Source: Gammaproteobacteria bacterium (GTDB lineage Bacteria > Pseudomonadota > Gammaproteobacteria > GCA-001735895). From it: a DNA stretch of 64,000 nt. The notes under the pieces were generated by a model. That model had not been told where the DNA came from. It made no database searches and saw nothing but the letters and a program-made list of their open reading frames with translations. Position 1 is the first letter of the stretch, and every line of letters starts with the position of its first letter. The DNA lies in NCBI GenBank assembly GCA_024225395.1, contig JAAEMR010000149.1, positions 1 to 64,000 on the forward strand, given 5' to 3'. A program made the translations under genes and the position numbers. Below are positions 19,267 to 28,203 of the stretch, one piece after another.

Positions 19267-20979
19267 TTACTTTTCCTTTGCTCTAAATATCCCCTGTTGT
19301 TTCTCCCAGTCTGCCTGGTGATATTGATAAGCAGCCTGGTTGTTTATTCGGTTAATTTTTATTTTGTCCAGGTCATCATAATAATGGCGGTTAAATTCAA
19401 AAGCCGACAGTAATAATCCAGGAGTTGACCAACCATCTTCTACCTTCAGTTTATCTAATCGACTCAGCCTTGCTTTGGCGGATACCCCATTTTTAGTAGC
19501 AATTGTCCAGCCCCACTCGCCAAAACTTGGAACATTTTGATGAAATTGTTCAACATTTTTAAAGCCTGCGTACTTAACCGTTTTACCTATAGACATAAAG
19601 GTATTTTTAGCATGGAAAGGGGAAGTCGATTGCACAACCATTGCCCCGTCTCCCGCCAGCAGGGTTTTCAACTTGGCATAAAAACGGGCCGAATACAGCT
19701 TATTTAAATCTGGATGACTAGGGTCGGGTAAATCCACGATAATGGCATCGTATAAACGCCCTTGCTGGATAAAACTATCAACTTTATTAAAGGCGTCACC
19801 AAAATGAGTATGTACATTTTCATCACTAAAGGCATACTGATTCAATTCCAGCAAAGCCTGGTTTATAACTTCACCGTTTTCTTCAAAGGGATTCGTAAAA
19901 AATTCAACAATCGCTTCATCGATATCCACCAGATCAACAGACTCTGGCTGCCAACGTAATACATCACGTAATGCCAGCCCGTCTCCTCCACCAATAATAA
20001 GAATATTATTCTGTGATGCCGATGCATGCATAACGGGTGAAACCAGCATGGAGTGGTAAATATTTTCATCATTACTGGCAAACTGACTTCTACCGTTAAT
20101 GAATAAAGACACTATCTTCGGCCGGGCAGGATCCATGATTCGCTCAGTAATAGTGATGTGCTGATATTGTGTGTTATAGCTAAAAATTACCTTATCTTTA
20201 TACAGCAGATCTTCCATTGCATTATCCCAACGGGTGCCATTCAATGTAATCAGAACCAGCACAGCTGCTACAAAAATATGCGCGATGACAACAAAGACGA
20301 TAGAACGAATCCGTTTTCGATAAACTGTAAAAAAGATAAGCCCAACAAAAAGATTAACACTAGCCGTTATCACTGCCGCAATGGTGGGAGGTAAGCTCAA
20401 CATAAACAGTACCCAGATTGCAGCACCAAAACCGGCACCGATATAATCTGCACCATAAACCGAACCGGTATTATGCTCTATGTGTTCTCCGTAAATGGTT
20501 TCACGAATACTGGCAATCAAAGGGATTTCCATACCAATGAAAAAACCCAAAATGAAACCGGCGACATAGGGCATGGTAGAGGCTATTTTTTGCGCCCAAA
20601 TGATCATACCTCCCCGAGGCATTAAATCGGGTGGCATGGAAAACGTGTCGATCAGAATTTGTGGAAGGATATTGGCCAGTGCTGTTACTCCGGCTAAAAT
20701 CAGCACAGAACTTGCACCGATTAATGCGATGGTCACTTCTAACCAGGCAAAAGCGGTAAAGTAAGACTTAAACATTCTGGCGGCAAAAGCACCAAGCCCC
20801 ATCGACACAATCATGATGCCGATCATCGCAAAAATGACCTGCTCAACAGCGCCTAAAACACGCCCGGCATAATGGGATAACAGGTATTCATAGATCAGTC
20901 CACAGCCAGCCAGAATACCCATGATAGTGAACAGTAAGAAATCGTGCTGGCGAAGCTTTGCCACTTTCAAGTTATTCAT
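19267..20979 (-). CDS. Integral-membrane polyamine aminopropyltransferase (SpeE-like)
   Basis: The 570-residue protein joins an N-terminal membrane region of seven or so helices (residues about 12-255) to a C-terminal spermidine-synthase fold. The fold shows the nucleotide-binding motif NILIIGGGDGLALRD and the active-site segment DAIIVDLPDPSHPDLNKLYS. Such enzymes move an aminopropyl group from decarboxylated AdoMet to a polyamine or related acceptor, here at the membrane. An AdoMet decarboxylase gene lies two genes upstream, which supplies the donor. Membrane forms of SpeE are often neighbours of PspA/DUF350 operons, as here. The acceptor cannot be predicted from sequence. Confidence 0.87.
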   Translation of the reverse strand: MNNLKVAKLRQHDFLLFTIMGILAGCGLIYEYLLSHYAGRVLGAVEQVIFAMIGIMIVSMGLGAFAARMFKSYFTAFAWLEVTIALIGASSVLILAGVTALANILPQILIDTFSMPPDLMPRGGMIIWAQKIASTMPYVAGFILGFFIGMEIPLIASIRETIYGEHIEHNTGSVYGADYIGAGFGAAIWVLFMLSLPPTIAAVITASVNLFVGLIFFTVYRKRIRSIVFVVIAHIFVAAVLVLITLNGTRWDNAMEDLLYKDKVIFSYNTQYQHITITERIMDPARPKIVSLFINGRSQFASNDENIYHSMLVSPVMHASASQNNILIIGGGDGLALRDVLRWQPESVDLVDIDEAIVEFFTNPFEENGEVINQALLELNQYAFSDENVHTHFGDAFNKVDSFIQQGRLYDAIIVDLPDPSHPDLNKLYSARFYAKLKTLLAGDGAMVVQSTSPFHAKNTFMSIGKTVKYAGFKNVEQFHQNVPSFGEWGWTIATKNGVSAKARLSRLDKLKVEDGWSTPGLLLSAFEFNRHYYDDLDKIKINRINNQAAYQYHQADWEKQQGIFRAKEK

Positions 20980-20997
20980 TATCCTTTAAAATTATTT

Positions 20998-21136
20998 CAC
21001 CACGAAGGCACAAAAGGACATCATAAGTGAAAGAATAACCACATAAATCGTATGTGACATATAGCTAAAAATTTATGTCATCTGAAACATCAGTCATTTA
21101 ACTTCCAACTAAAATGTCCTTCGTGTCTTGGTGGTG
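20998..21136. repeat. Small element bounded by inverted CACCACGAAG-type repeats
   Basis: A left end at 20998-21021 (CACCACGAAGGCAC...GGACAT) and a right end at 21114-21136 are imperfect inverted copies of about 23 bases, giving a 139-base non-coding unit. A related single copy is at 24735-24762. It looks like a mobile-element derivative or structured interspersed repeat. Confidence 0.6.
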
Positions 21137-21154
21137 AGTATTTCTTGTTTTAAG

Positions 21155-22480
21155 TTAAACACGCTTATCTTTTGGTACAAATTTTCTGTGATCTTTTCCT
21201 GTATAACGCTGTCGAGGTCGACCAATTTTCTGTACCGACTCTCCCAGCATTTCATGCCATTGTGAAAGCCAGCCTGCGGTACGGGGAATGGCAAACATAA
21301 CGGTAAACATCGAAGAAGGAAAACCCATAGCCTGAAGAATGATTCCAGAATAGAAATCAACATTGGGAAAGAGTTTTTTCTTTATAAAGTACTCATCTTC
21401 CAGAGCGATCCTTTCCAGTTCAAGTGCCAGCTCAAACAAAGGCTGATCTTCTACCCCAAGTTCCTTTAACACTGCATGCGCTGATTCTTTTAACACCTTG
21501 GCTCTGGGGTCATAATTTTTATACACACGATGACCAAAACCCATTAGACGAAAAGGATCATTTCGATCTTTAGCTTTTGCAATAAACTCGGGGATTCGTT
21601 CCTTATCACCAATTACTTTCAACATATTCAGCACTGCTTCATTGGCTCCACCATGAGCGGGCCCCCACAGCGAAGCAATACCAGCCGCAATACAGGCAAA
21701 CGGGTTGGCTTGTGATGATCCGGCAAGACGTACCGTGGATGTCGACGCATTTTGCTCATGATCAGCATGTAAAACAAACAGGCAATCGATAGCTCTTTCC
21801 AGTACCGGGTTTGGAATATAATCTTCGGCAGGCACTGAAAACATCATTTTAAGAAAATTACCGGTATAGCTTAATGAGTTATCCGGGTAGACAAAGGGTT
21901 GGCCAATCGCGTATTTATATGCCATCGCGGCAATAGTCGGCATCTTGGCTATTAAACGAATCGTTGCCAGGTGACGTTGTTTAGGGTCAGAGATGTCCAG
22001 GCTGTCATGATAAAATGCAGATAATGCCCCCACGACCCCGACCATAATGGCCATAGGATGTGCATCACGGCGGAATCCATTGTAAAACCGCATCAACTGT
22101 TCATCAACCAGCGACTGCATTTTAATTTCCGTATTGAATCTTTTCTGTTGACGAGCATTGGGTAACTCACCGAATAACAACATATAGGAGACATCCATAA
22201 AGTCGCTCTCTGAGGCCAGTTCTTCTATCAAATAACCTCGGTGCATTAAAATGCCTTTTTCACCATCAATATAAGTGATCGCAGAGTCGCAACTGGCTGT
22301 AGAGGTATAACCGGGGTCATAAGTGAATAAATTTAAATCATGATACAACTTGCGAACATCAATCACATCAGGTCCTACTGTTCCACTCAAGATGTCTAAT
22401 TCATGTCGCTGATTATTTTTATTATTTATAATCGTGATGGTATTTTTATTAGCACTTTTAGTTTTATCTGATGCCGTCAT
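21155..22480 (-). CDS. gltA: Citrate synthase (hexameric type II)
   Basis: This enzyme condenses oxaloacetate and acetyl-CoA to citrate at the entry of the TCA cycle. The 441-residue length matches Gram-negative type II enzymes. The catalytic residues are visible: H276 in [13 protein letters not shown]317 in [13 protein letters not shown] and D375 in PNVDFYSG. An N-terminal NADH-sensitive domain precedes the core. The start is clear, with AGGAGAAAG before the ATG. It is odd to find it between AdoMet decarboxylase and the membrane aminopropyltransferase on the same strand; gaps of 90 and 175 bases suggest independent expression. Confidence 0.97.
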   Translation of the reverse strand: MTASDKTKSANKNTITIINNKNNQRHELDILSGTVGPDVIDVRKLYHDLNLFTYDPGYTSTASCDSAITYIDGEKGILMHRGYLIEELASESDFMDVSYMLLFGELPNARQQKRFNTEIKMQSLVDEQLMRFYNGFRRDAHPMAIMVGVVGALSAFYHDSLDISDPKQRHLATIRLIAKMPTIAAMAYKYAIGQPFVYPDNSLSYTGNFLKMMFSVPAEDYIPNPVLERAIDCLFVLHADHEQNASTSTVRLAGSSQANPFACIAAGIASLWGPAHGGANEAVLNMLKVIGDKERIPEFIAKAKDRNDPFRLMGFGHRVYKNYDPRAKVLKESAHAVLKELGVEDQPLFELALELERIALEDEYFIKKKLFPNVDFYSGIILQAMGFPSSMFTVMFAIPRTAGWLSQWHEMLGESVQKIGRPRQRYTGKDHRKFVPKDKRV

Positions 22481-22569
22481 CTTTCTTTCTCCTACGTAAT
22501 TCAGAATAAATCTCTGAATTGAGTGATTTTAATAATTCTTTTTTGTTAGATAGTATTGCTAGCAAGAGG

Positions 22570-23016
22570 CTAACTCACTGTTTTTCGCCCGCGTAATAGT
22601 TCTTTTACTTTAATGTCTTTAGGATTAAAAGCATTATTTAAAATATCAATAACGTTTAAAGGTTTTGTCACACCACACATAAAAACATCAAAAGCCGCAT
22701 AATCACGTTCTGGCCAGGTATGAACACTTATGTGAGATTCGGCTAAAACAGCAACTCCTGATAAACCACCCGTATCAGAAAATTTATGGATATGAATGTG
22801 CAGTAAAGTTGCAAAACAGGCTGAAACACAATTATTTAGCGTTTCTTCCATCAACTCAGATTCATCCAGCCGGGAAGCACCCCACAGGTCGATAATCAGA
22901 TGAGTTCCAGAATATTCAACACCATCTTTAATGAGGAAGTCCCCTGAAGTAGAAAGTTCATCATCCTGATAATCAATTTTTAATTCTGTCAGTGGCATAT
23001 TATTGTTAATAATCAT
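22570..23016 (-). CDS. speH: S-adenosylmethionine decarboxylase proenzyme (bacterial class)
   Basis: The product makes decarboxylated AdoMet, the aminopropyl donor for spermidine-type polyamines. The self-cleavage and pyruvoyl-forming site is plain: VLAESHISVHTWPE, with cleavage expected between Glu93 and Ser94 in the numbering used here. Catalytic Cys lies in MCGVTKP further on. The frame extends upstream to GTG at 23052, inside the preceding gene. I chose ATG at 23016, which follows that gene's stop codon; ATG at 22998 is also possible. It supplies the membrane aminopropyltransferase encoded downstream. Confidence 0.92.
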   Translation of the reverse strand: MIINNNMPLTELKIDYQDDELSTSGDFLIKDGVEYSGTHLIIDLWGASRLDESELMEETLNNCVSACFATLLHIHIHKFSDTGGLSGVAVLAESHISVHTWPERDYAAFDVFMCGVTKPLNVIDILNNAFNPKDIKVKELLRGRKTVS

Positions 23017-23017
23017 C

Positions 23018-24109
23018 TTATTTAGCGGGTCGAATAACATATATCTTGCCACTATCGGTAGAAAAATAAACCCAGCCTTCAGGGCTTAAAGTTAGCGCAC
23101 GAATACGTTCATCCAGGTCTTTAAGAAGACGTTCCTCATGAACAGCTTTTCCGTGTTGATCTAGAGATACCCGGTTTATATGTTTAAGTTTTAAAGCACC
23201 TGCAAGCAGGTTACCTTTCCAGTCAGGAAAAGCTTCAGCGTTATAATACAGTAAACTACCGGGTGCAATCGATGGAACATAATATTTCACCGGCTGCATC
23301 ATGTCTTTTTTATGAGTCCCTTCACCTACGGAGACGGGCCCCCAGTATTCCTTACCATAGGAAATAACCGGCCAGCCATAGTTTTTACCCCTGGTGACTA
23401 AATTTATTTCATCACCACCCCGAGGACCGTGCTCAATCTCCCACAGCCGTTTATGCTCATTATCCCATACCAGTCCCTGCGGATTACGATGACCATAACT
23501 CCAGATTTCGGCTAAAGCTGATTTATGATCTACAAATGGATTATCTTCAGGAAGTTCACCATTTCGCTTCAGTCGAAGTATCGATCCCGCATGTGTTGTA
23601 AGGTCTTGCCCATTGGGTCTGACACCTCGGTCCCCCACTCCAAAATAAACATGCCCCTTATCATCAAATGCTATTCGACTACCGTAATGCCTGCCTGTAT
23701 CAGTCATCGATTTTGTAATCAGCAGGTCTGTCCATTGTACAAGCTGATTACCCTTTAAACGTGCACGAGCCAAAGTTGTTGCACCTTTACCTCTGATGTT
23801 TTTGCTGTAAGTAAAATATATCCAGCCTTGATGTTTAAAGTCTGCAGGCACAGCAACATCCATTAATCCACCCTGCCCCTGTGCAAAAATTTCAGGAAGG
23901 CCAGAAACCTGCCTGATATTACCATTCTTCAAACTGAGAATAGCCAGCTTTCCCTGACGCTCACTGAACATGATTTTATCTGCTGAAATAAAAGCCAAAC
24001 CCCAGGGTACGCCCAATCCAGATGCAACCTTTTTTAGCTGATAAGAATTAGCCAAAAGCGAACTTGATAATAAAAGTAATAGTCCTGCAATAAAGTAATG
24101 GTGTTTCAT
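23018..24109 (-). CDS. PQQ-dependent sugar dehydrogenase-like (Asd/YliI family) periplasmic protein
   Basis: The 363-residue protein has a signal peptide (MKHHYFIAG to LLANS, about 20 residues) and the six-bladed propeller of the soluble glucose/sorbosone dehydrogenase family. Recognisable sites are SGLGVPWGLAF, the calcium/PQQ-region GRHYGSRIAFD, and EIWSYGHRNPQGL and EIEHGPRGGDEIN. Family members oxidise aldose sugars with PQQ and calcium. The real substrate of the YliI group is uncertain. The gene ends one base before my chosen speH start, so the two are probably cotranscribed, although the functional link is not obvious. Confidence 0.88.
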   Translation of the reverse strand: MKHHYFIAGLLLLLSSSLLANSYQLKKVASGLGVPWGLAFISADKIMFSERQGKLAILSLKNGNIRQVSGLPEIFAQGQGGLMDVAVPADFKHQGWIYFTYSKNIRGKGATTLARARLKGNQLVQWTDLLITKSMTDTGRHYGSRIAFDDKGHVYFGVGDRGVRPNGQDLTTHAGSILRLKRNGELPEDNPFVDHKSALAEIWSYGHRNPQGLVWDNEHKRLWEIEHGPRGGDEINLVTRGKNYGWPVISYGKEYWGPVSVGEGTHKKDMMQPVKYYVPSIAPGSLLYYNAEAFPDWKGNLLAGALKLKHINRVSLDQHGKAVHEERLLKDLDERIRALTLSPEGWVYFSTDSGKIYVIRPAK

Positions 24110-24229
24110 ATTGGTTTCCAGCAGTCTGTCAAATTCCAGCGTTATCTTAATATAAAGACATGATATTGTATTATCTTTGTATTCTACAATTAAGCCGTTA
24201 TTATTATCTCAATTCCTGAGGAGGTCATA

Positions 24230-24721
24230 ATGAAAAAAGTTTTATCATCGTTAATTTTAATCTCATTTTTATCCAGTTCCGCTTTTGCTCAGGATGAGCC
24301 CGGCCTAGTGAGCACCAAACGGCTTACCCTGCCAACTGCATTAATGATTGCACAGGCTGCCATCGCTGAATGTACAAAGTTGGGCATACAGATCGGTGTA
24401 ACCGTGGTTGATAGAGAAGGCATCGTACAAGTCGCTTTACGCGATACCATTGCAGCCCAGATCACAGTCCCCATCAGTAAAGGCAAGGCTTACACAGCTG
24501 CTAACTTTAACAGCTCTACTTCTTCGATGGGTGACAGAGCAAACTCTCCCGTTGGTCGAGCCCCGGGTATCATCATGTCTGCCGGTGGTTTACCAATTCA
24601 GGTTGGCGGGTCTTTGGTAGGAGCCGTTGGAGTCAGTGGAGCACCTTCTGGCATAACCGATGAAGAATGCGCCCAGGCTGGTATTGATGCTGTGCTGGAC
24701 GACCTGGAAATGTCGATGTAA
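24230..24721 (+). CDS. Secreted GlcG/HbpS-family protein
   Basis: A signal peptide ending SSAFAQ precedes a GlcG/HbpS domain (residues about 30-160) with the typical segments ALMIAQAAIAECTKLG, GVTVVDREG and VGAVGVSGAPSG. HbpS members bind haem or corrinoids and respond to redox stress, but many have no known function. A strong ribosome-binding site, GAGGAGG, lies seven bases before the ATG, so translation should be efficient. It is divergent from the sugar-dehydrogenase gene and stands alone. Confidence 0.85.
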   Translation: MKKVLSSLILISFLSSSAFAQDEPGLVSTKRLTLPTALMIAQAAIAECTKLGIQIGVTVVDREGIVQVALRDTIAAQITVPISKGKAYTAANFNSSTSSMGDRANSPVGRAPGIIMSAGGLPIQVGGSLVGAVGVSGAPSGITDEECAQAGIDAVLDDLEMSM

Positions 24722-24734
24722 ATCAAAAGACATT

Positions 24735-24762
24735 CACCACGAAGACACGAAGAACACGAAGG
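24735..24762 (+). repeat. CACCACGAAGACACGAAG-type interspersed repeat
   Basis: A 28-base stretch built from CACGAAG words is related to the ends of the 20998-21136 unit. It sits just after the GlcG-like gene. Confidence 0.6.
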
Positions 24763-24788
24763 CTTTTTATTAAAAAATGGTAGTTATT

Positions 24789-25271
24789 ACCCGTGGTGCA
24801 TTTAGCAATTCAGTAAAATGTAAGTTGTCACCCTCATAAAGAGATTATCATTAGTTTACGACAAAAATGGTAATAAAATGAGCAACTTACAAAGCATTTT
24901 TAGCAAAATCTTAGATTTATTGCACGACATAGAGAGCGAAGATATTTTTTTAAATCAGATTCGTTTACCGATGATAATGGATAAAGAGCTTATGGCTTTA
25001 AACTTGGCCGCTGAAAGCCCGGGCATTGATTCAGAGCACTTTTTATTTAAACAGTTGCCTGATGAAGTCAAAGGCAGAATAGAGCGCCCTGTCTACAGTC
25101 GAAGGATCGGACGATTAAGCTTGAGGAACTCAGGCAGAAAATGGCGCAACAAATAAGTACAAATAGTGATCACCAGAATAACATCACTCACATTGATTCA
25201 ATGGGTAAATCAACATGAGGGCAATAAACTTAACCGTTTTAAAATGGTTATTTCCTAAATGCACCACGGGT
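24789..25271 (+). mobile_element. Collapsed IS982-family element with intact inverted ends
   Basis: Perfect 17-bp terminal inverted repeats, ACCCGTGGTGCATTTAG at 24789-24805 and its complement at 25255-25271, bound a 483-base unit. Full IS982 elements are about 1 kb, so more than half is gone. Inside lies only the N-terminal part of the transposase. ACC- ends are typical of the family. I see no clear target duplication. The element could still be moved by a transposase supplied from elsewhere, because both ends survive. Confidence 0.85.
24878..25190 (+). pseudogene. IS982 transposase, N-terminal remnant
   Basis: The first frame (24878-25156) matches the IS982 N-terminal helical region: LPMIMDKELMALNLAAESPGI, then SEHFLFKQL and a Arg-rich stretch. 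At about 25115 the frame shifts, and the expected KLEELRQKMAQQI sequence continues in another frame to HIDSM. Nothing follows that would encode the DDE catalytic core. It is therefore inactive. Confidence 0.8.
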
Positions 25272-25376
25272 TAAACATCTTAGCTAAAAAAAAATGTTTT
25301 ACGATGAAAATACTCATGGTGATGAATTTAAAATGAGAAGCATTCAACTATAGCAGGCAAGTAACAGGAAATAACG

Positions 25377-26747
25377 ATGAATCCAAGAGAAGTCAAAACC
25401 ATTCAGGATGCTAAAAACATTGTAAAAGAGCGCCAACTAACGCATGTAAAAGTTGGTCTATTCGACAATGACGGGGTCATGCGAGGCAAGTACATGTCTC
25501 GTGAAAAATTCCTGAGTTCAGTCGATCATGGTTTTGCGTTTTGTGATGTAGTTTTAGGCTGGGACGTGAAAGATCAACTTTACGATAATGTCACATATAC
25601 CGGATGGCACACGGGTTATCCGGATGCACCGGTCAGAATACTTCCAGACAGTTGCCGTGAAATACCATTTGAGGATGGCATGTTACTGTTTCTGGCAGAA
25701 TTTTCGGAACAGGCCGAAGCAGTTTGCCCACGCGCCGCCTTACGTCGCGTCATCGAGAAAGCCAGTGATATGGGATTAGATGCCTATGCTGCGCTGGAGT
25801 ATGAATTTTTCCTGTTTGATGAAACGCCCGACAGTATTCGCGAAAAGAACTTCACCGATTTAAAGCCTATAACCCCCGGCTGGTTTGGTTATTCGATGAT
25901 CCGAAATTCAGTGCACGCAGATTTGTATGCAGAAATTATGGAATTATCCGAAACCATGGACTTCCCTATCGAGGGACTGCATACAGAAACAGGTCCGGGC
26001 GTTCTTGAAGCAGCCATCAACGTCGATAATGCACTCAACGCAGCAGACAAAGGCGCCCTGTTTAAAACTTTTATAAAAGTACTTGCTCAGCATAATGGTT
26101 TAATGGCGACCTTTATGGCCAAGTGGTCCAATGAATATCCGGGCCAGAGTGGGCATATTCATGTTTCGCTGAGGCATAAAGATGGTTCAGGTTCGGCATT
26201 TCATGACGCATCAAAAAAACATAACATGAGTGACCTGCAACGCTATTTTATAGCAGGCCAGCAACTCCTCATGCCACAATTATTATGCATGACTTCTCCC
26301 ACAATCAATAGTTATAGTCGCCTGATTCCCGGCTTCTGGGCACCCACCGATGCAACCTGGGGAGTTGAAAATCGCACCACTGCATTGCGAGTCATTCCCG
26401 GCAGCGATAAATCTCAACGTGTAGAATACCGATTAGGATCAGCCGATGCCAATCCTTATCTGGCACTGGCAGCCGCACTGGGTGCAGGGTTATATGGCAT
26501 CGAACATAAACTCGAGCCCGGGCCACAGATCAAGGGCAATGCCTATGAACAAAAGCACCCGGAACATTTAGCCTTACCCAGGACTCTATGGGATGCCACA
26601 CAGGCTTATAAAGCTTCAGACCCTGCACGTGCTTTATTCGGAGATACCTTTGTCGAACATTTTGCAGCTTCCAGAGAATGGGAAGAACGTGAGTTTAGAA
26701 AACACATTACCGACTGGGAAAAGGAGCGGTACTTCGAGATTATTTAA
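25377..26747 (+). CDS. Glutamine synthetase homologue, gamma-glutamyl-amine ligase (PuuA-like)
   Basis: The 456-residue protein has the whole GS fold: an N-terminal beta-grasp region, then the catalytic part with LEYEFFLF, the ATP/metal-site segment GHIHVSLRH and NRTTALRVIPG. It lacks the adenylylation Tyr region of true GlnA and is shorter, as in PuuA, IpuC and GlnA3/4-like ligases. These join glutamate to an amine through ATP. It is the first gene of a five- or six-gene operon with aldehyde and alcohol dehydrogenases, a class I amidotransferase and a GGACT-like enzyme. That strongly suggests the first step of catabolism of an amino-alcohol or diamine via gamma-glutamyl intermediates. The substrate itself is not readable from sequence. 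Confidence 0.88.
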   Translation: MNPREVKTIQDAKNIVKERQLTHVKVGLFDNDGVMRGKYMSREKFLSSVDHGFAFCDVVLGWDVKDQLYDNVTYTGWHTGYPDAPVRILPDSCREIPFEDGMLLFLAEFSEQAEAVCPRAALRRVIEKASDMGLDAYAALEYEFFLFDETPDSIREKNFTDLKPITPGWFGYSMIRNSVHADLYAEIMELSETMDFPIEGLHTETGPGVLEAAINVDNALNAADKGALFKTFIKVLAQHNGLMATFMAKWSNEYPGQSGHIHVSLRHKDGSGSAFHDASKKHNMSDLQRYFIAGQQLLMPQLLCMTSPTINSYSRLIPGFWAPTDATWGVENRTTALRVIPGSDKSQRVEYRLGSADANPYLALAAALGAGLYGIEHKLEPGPQIKGNAYEQKHPEHLALPRTLWDATQAYKASDPARALFGDTFVEHFAASREWEEREFRKHITDWEKERYFEII

Positions 26748-26802
26748 CCCCTGAAACCCATTGTACCCGATGGTGAATATTTTTTATTTAAGAGACAATC
26801 TA

Positions 26803-28191
26803 ATGAGTAATACCTTACAGACCATCAGCCCGATTGACGGTTCCGTTTACGTCGAGAGATCCTTTGCAAACAAGGATGATATTCAAATGGCACTGGAAAA
26901 AGCCAGTAGCGCACAGCAGGCCTGGAAGAAAACCCCACTGGCTGAACGCAAAGCAATCTGTAGCAGAGCAACCGATGCTTTCGTCGCTAAAAAAGATGAA
27001 ATAGCCCATGAAATCACCTGGCAGATGGGACGCCCTATCGGTTCTGCTGCCGGAGAAGTGGCAGGCACAGAAGAACGGGCACGTAAAATGATCGAACTTG
27101 CCGACCAGGGATTAGCGACTATTAAAATTGCCGACAAACCCGGTTTTGATCGCTGGATTCAACGCGAACCTGTCGGTGTCGTGTTCGTGATTGCACCGTG
27201 GAACTACCCTTATCTAACTGCTATCAATGCAGTATTACCCGCTATTCTCGCGGGTAACTGTGTCATCATCAAGCATTCAGCGCAAACCCCATTATGCGCC
27301 GAGAGACTCGTTGAAGCATTTAAAGCGGCTGGTCTGCCAGAAGGTGTTTTTGAATATCTCCACCTGACTCATGCCGATACGGAAACCATCATTAAAGATG
27401 AGCGTATCAACTATGTTGCCTTTACAGGTTCAGTACCCGGTGGAGAAATGGTAGAAAAAGCCGTTGCAGGTCGCTTCATTGGTATTGGTCTTGAACTGGG
27501 TGGTAAAGACCCTGCTTATGTTCGTGCCGATGCCAATCTTGCAAGCGCAGTCGATACCACGATGGATGGAGCATTCTACAATTCCGGGCAATCCTGCTGC
27601 GGTATCGAACGGGTTTACGTTCATGAATCAATCTACGATGATTATGTCAAACAGGCCGTCGAATGGGTTAACCAGCTGAAATTAGGTCGGTCCGATAATC
27701 CTGAAACGACTCTGGGACCTTTGGTTCGATCCAGTGCTGCAGACTTTGTACGAGCTCAGACTAATGAAGCCATTAAACAGGGGGCGGTACCACAGATTAC
27801 TGCTGACGATCCTCTGGATAAAGCGGGTTCTACTTACCTGTCTCCGCAGATTCTTACCGAAGTAAATCACAACATGCGAGTCATGACTGAAGAAAGCTTT
27901 GGTCCCGTAGTCGGTATCCAGAAAGTAAGCTCTGATGAAGAAGCTATAAAGTTGATGAATGACAGCGAGTTTGGACTAACCGCTTCAATTTTTACAACCG
28001 ATATTGATAAAGGTGTTGAGCTTGGCCAACTGATAGACACTGGCACATTTTTTATCAATCGATGTGACTACCTGGATCCTGATCTTGCCTGGACTGGCGT
28101 TAAAAATTCAGGACACGGTTGCACTTTATCGGTGATGGGTTATGAATCCCTCACTCGTCCAAAATCATTCCATATTAAAACTGAACTTTAA
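26803..28191 (+). CDS. NAD(P)-dependent aldehyde dehydrogenase
   Basis: The 462-residue protein has the aldehyde dehydrogenase fold: the cofactor region VFVIAPWNYP and FTGSVPGG, the general base E231 in LELGGKD, and the nucleophile C265 in NSGQSCC. An in-frame TTG at 26761 would add 14 residues; I prefer ATG 26803. It follows the glutamine synthetase homologue closely and precedes an iron alcohol dehydrogenase by 12 bases. In this setting it should oxidise a gamma-glutamyl-amino-aldehyde to the acid, as PuuC does in E. coli (inference from context). Confidence 0.92.
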   Translation: MSNTLQTISPIDGSVYVERSFANKDDIQMALEKASSAQQAWKKTPLAERKAICSRATDAFVAKKDEIAHEITWQMGRPIGSAAGEVAGTEERARKMIELADQGLATIKIADKPGFDRWIQREPVGVVFVIAPWNYPYLTAINAVLPAILAGNCVIIKHSAQTPLCAERLVEAFKAAGLPEGVFEYLHLTHADTETIIKDERINYVAFTGSVPGGEMVEKAVAGRFIGIGLELGGKDPAYVRADANLASAVDTTMDGAFYNSGQSCCGIERVYVHESIYDDYVKQAVEWVNQLKLGRSDNPETTLGPLVRSSAADFVRAQTNEAIKQGAVPQITADDPLDKAGSTYLSPQILTEVNHNMRVMTEESFGPVVGIQKVSSDEEAIKLMNDSEFGLTASIFTTDIDKGVELGQLIDTGTFFINRCDYLDPDLAWTGVKNSGHGCTLSVMGYESLTRPKSFHIKTEL

Positions 28192-28203
28192 GAGCAAAAT
28201 ACT

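Noticed and set aside
21051-21061. TATGTGACATA as a third copy of the yjf operator
   Set aside because: It has the half-sites in reversed order and different spacing, and lies within the small inverted-repeat unit.
25377-26747. Main ammonia-assimilating glutamine synthetase GlnA
   Set aside because: It lacks the adenylylation region and is in an amine-catabolic operon; the PuuA-like reading fits better.
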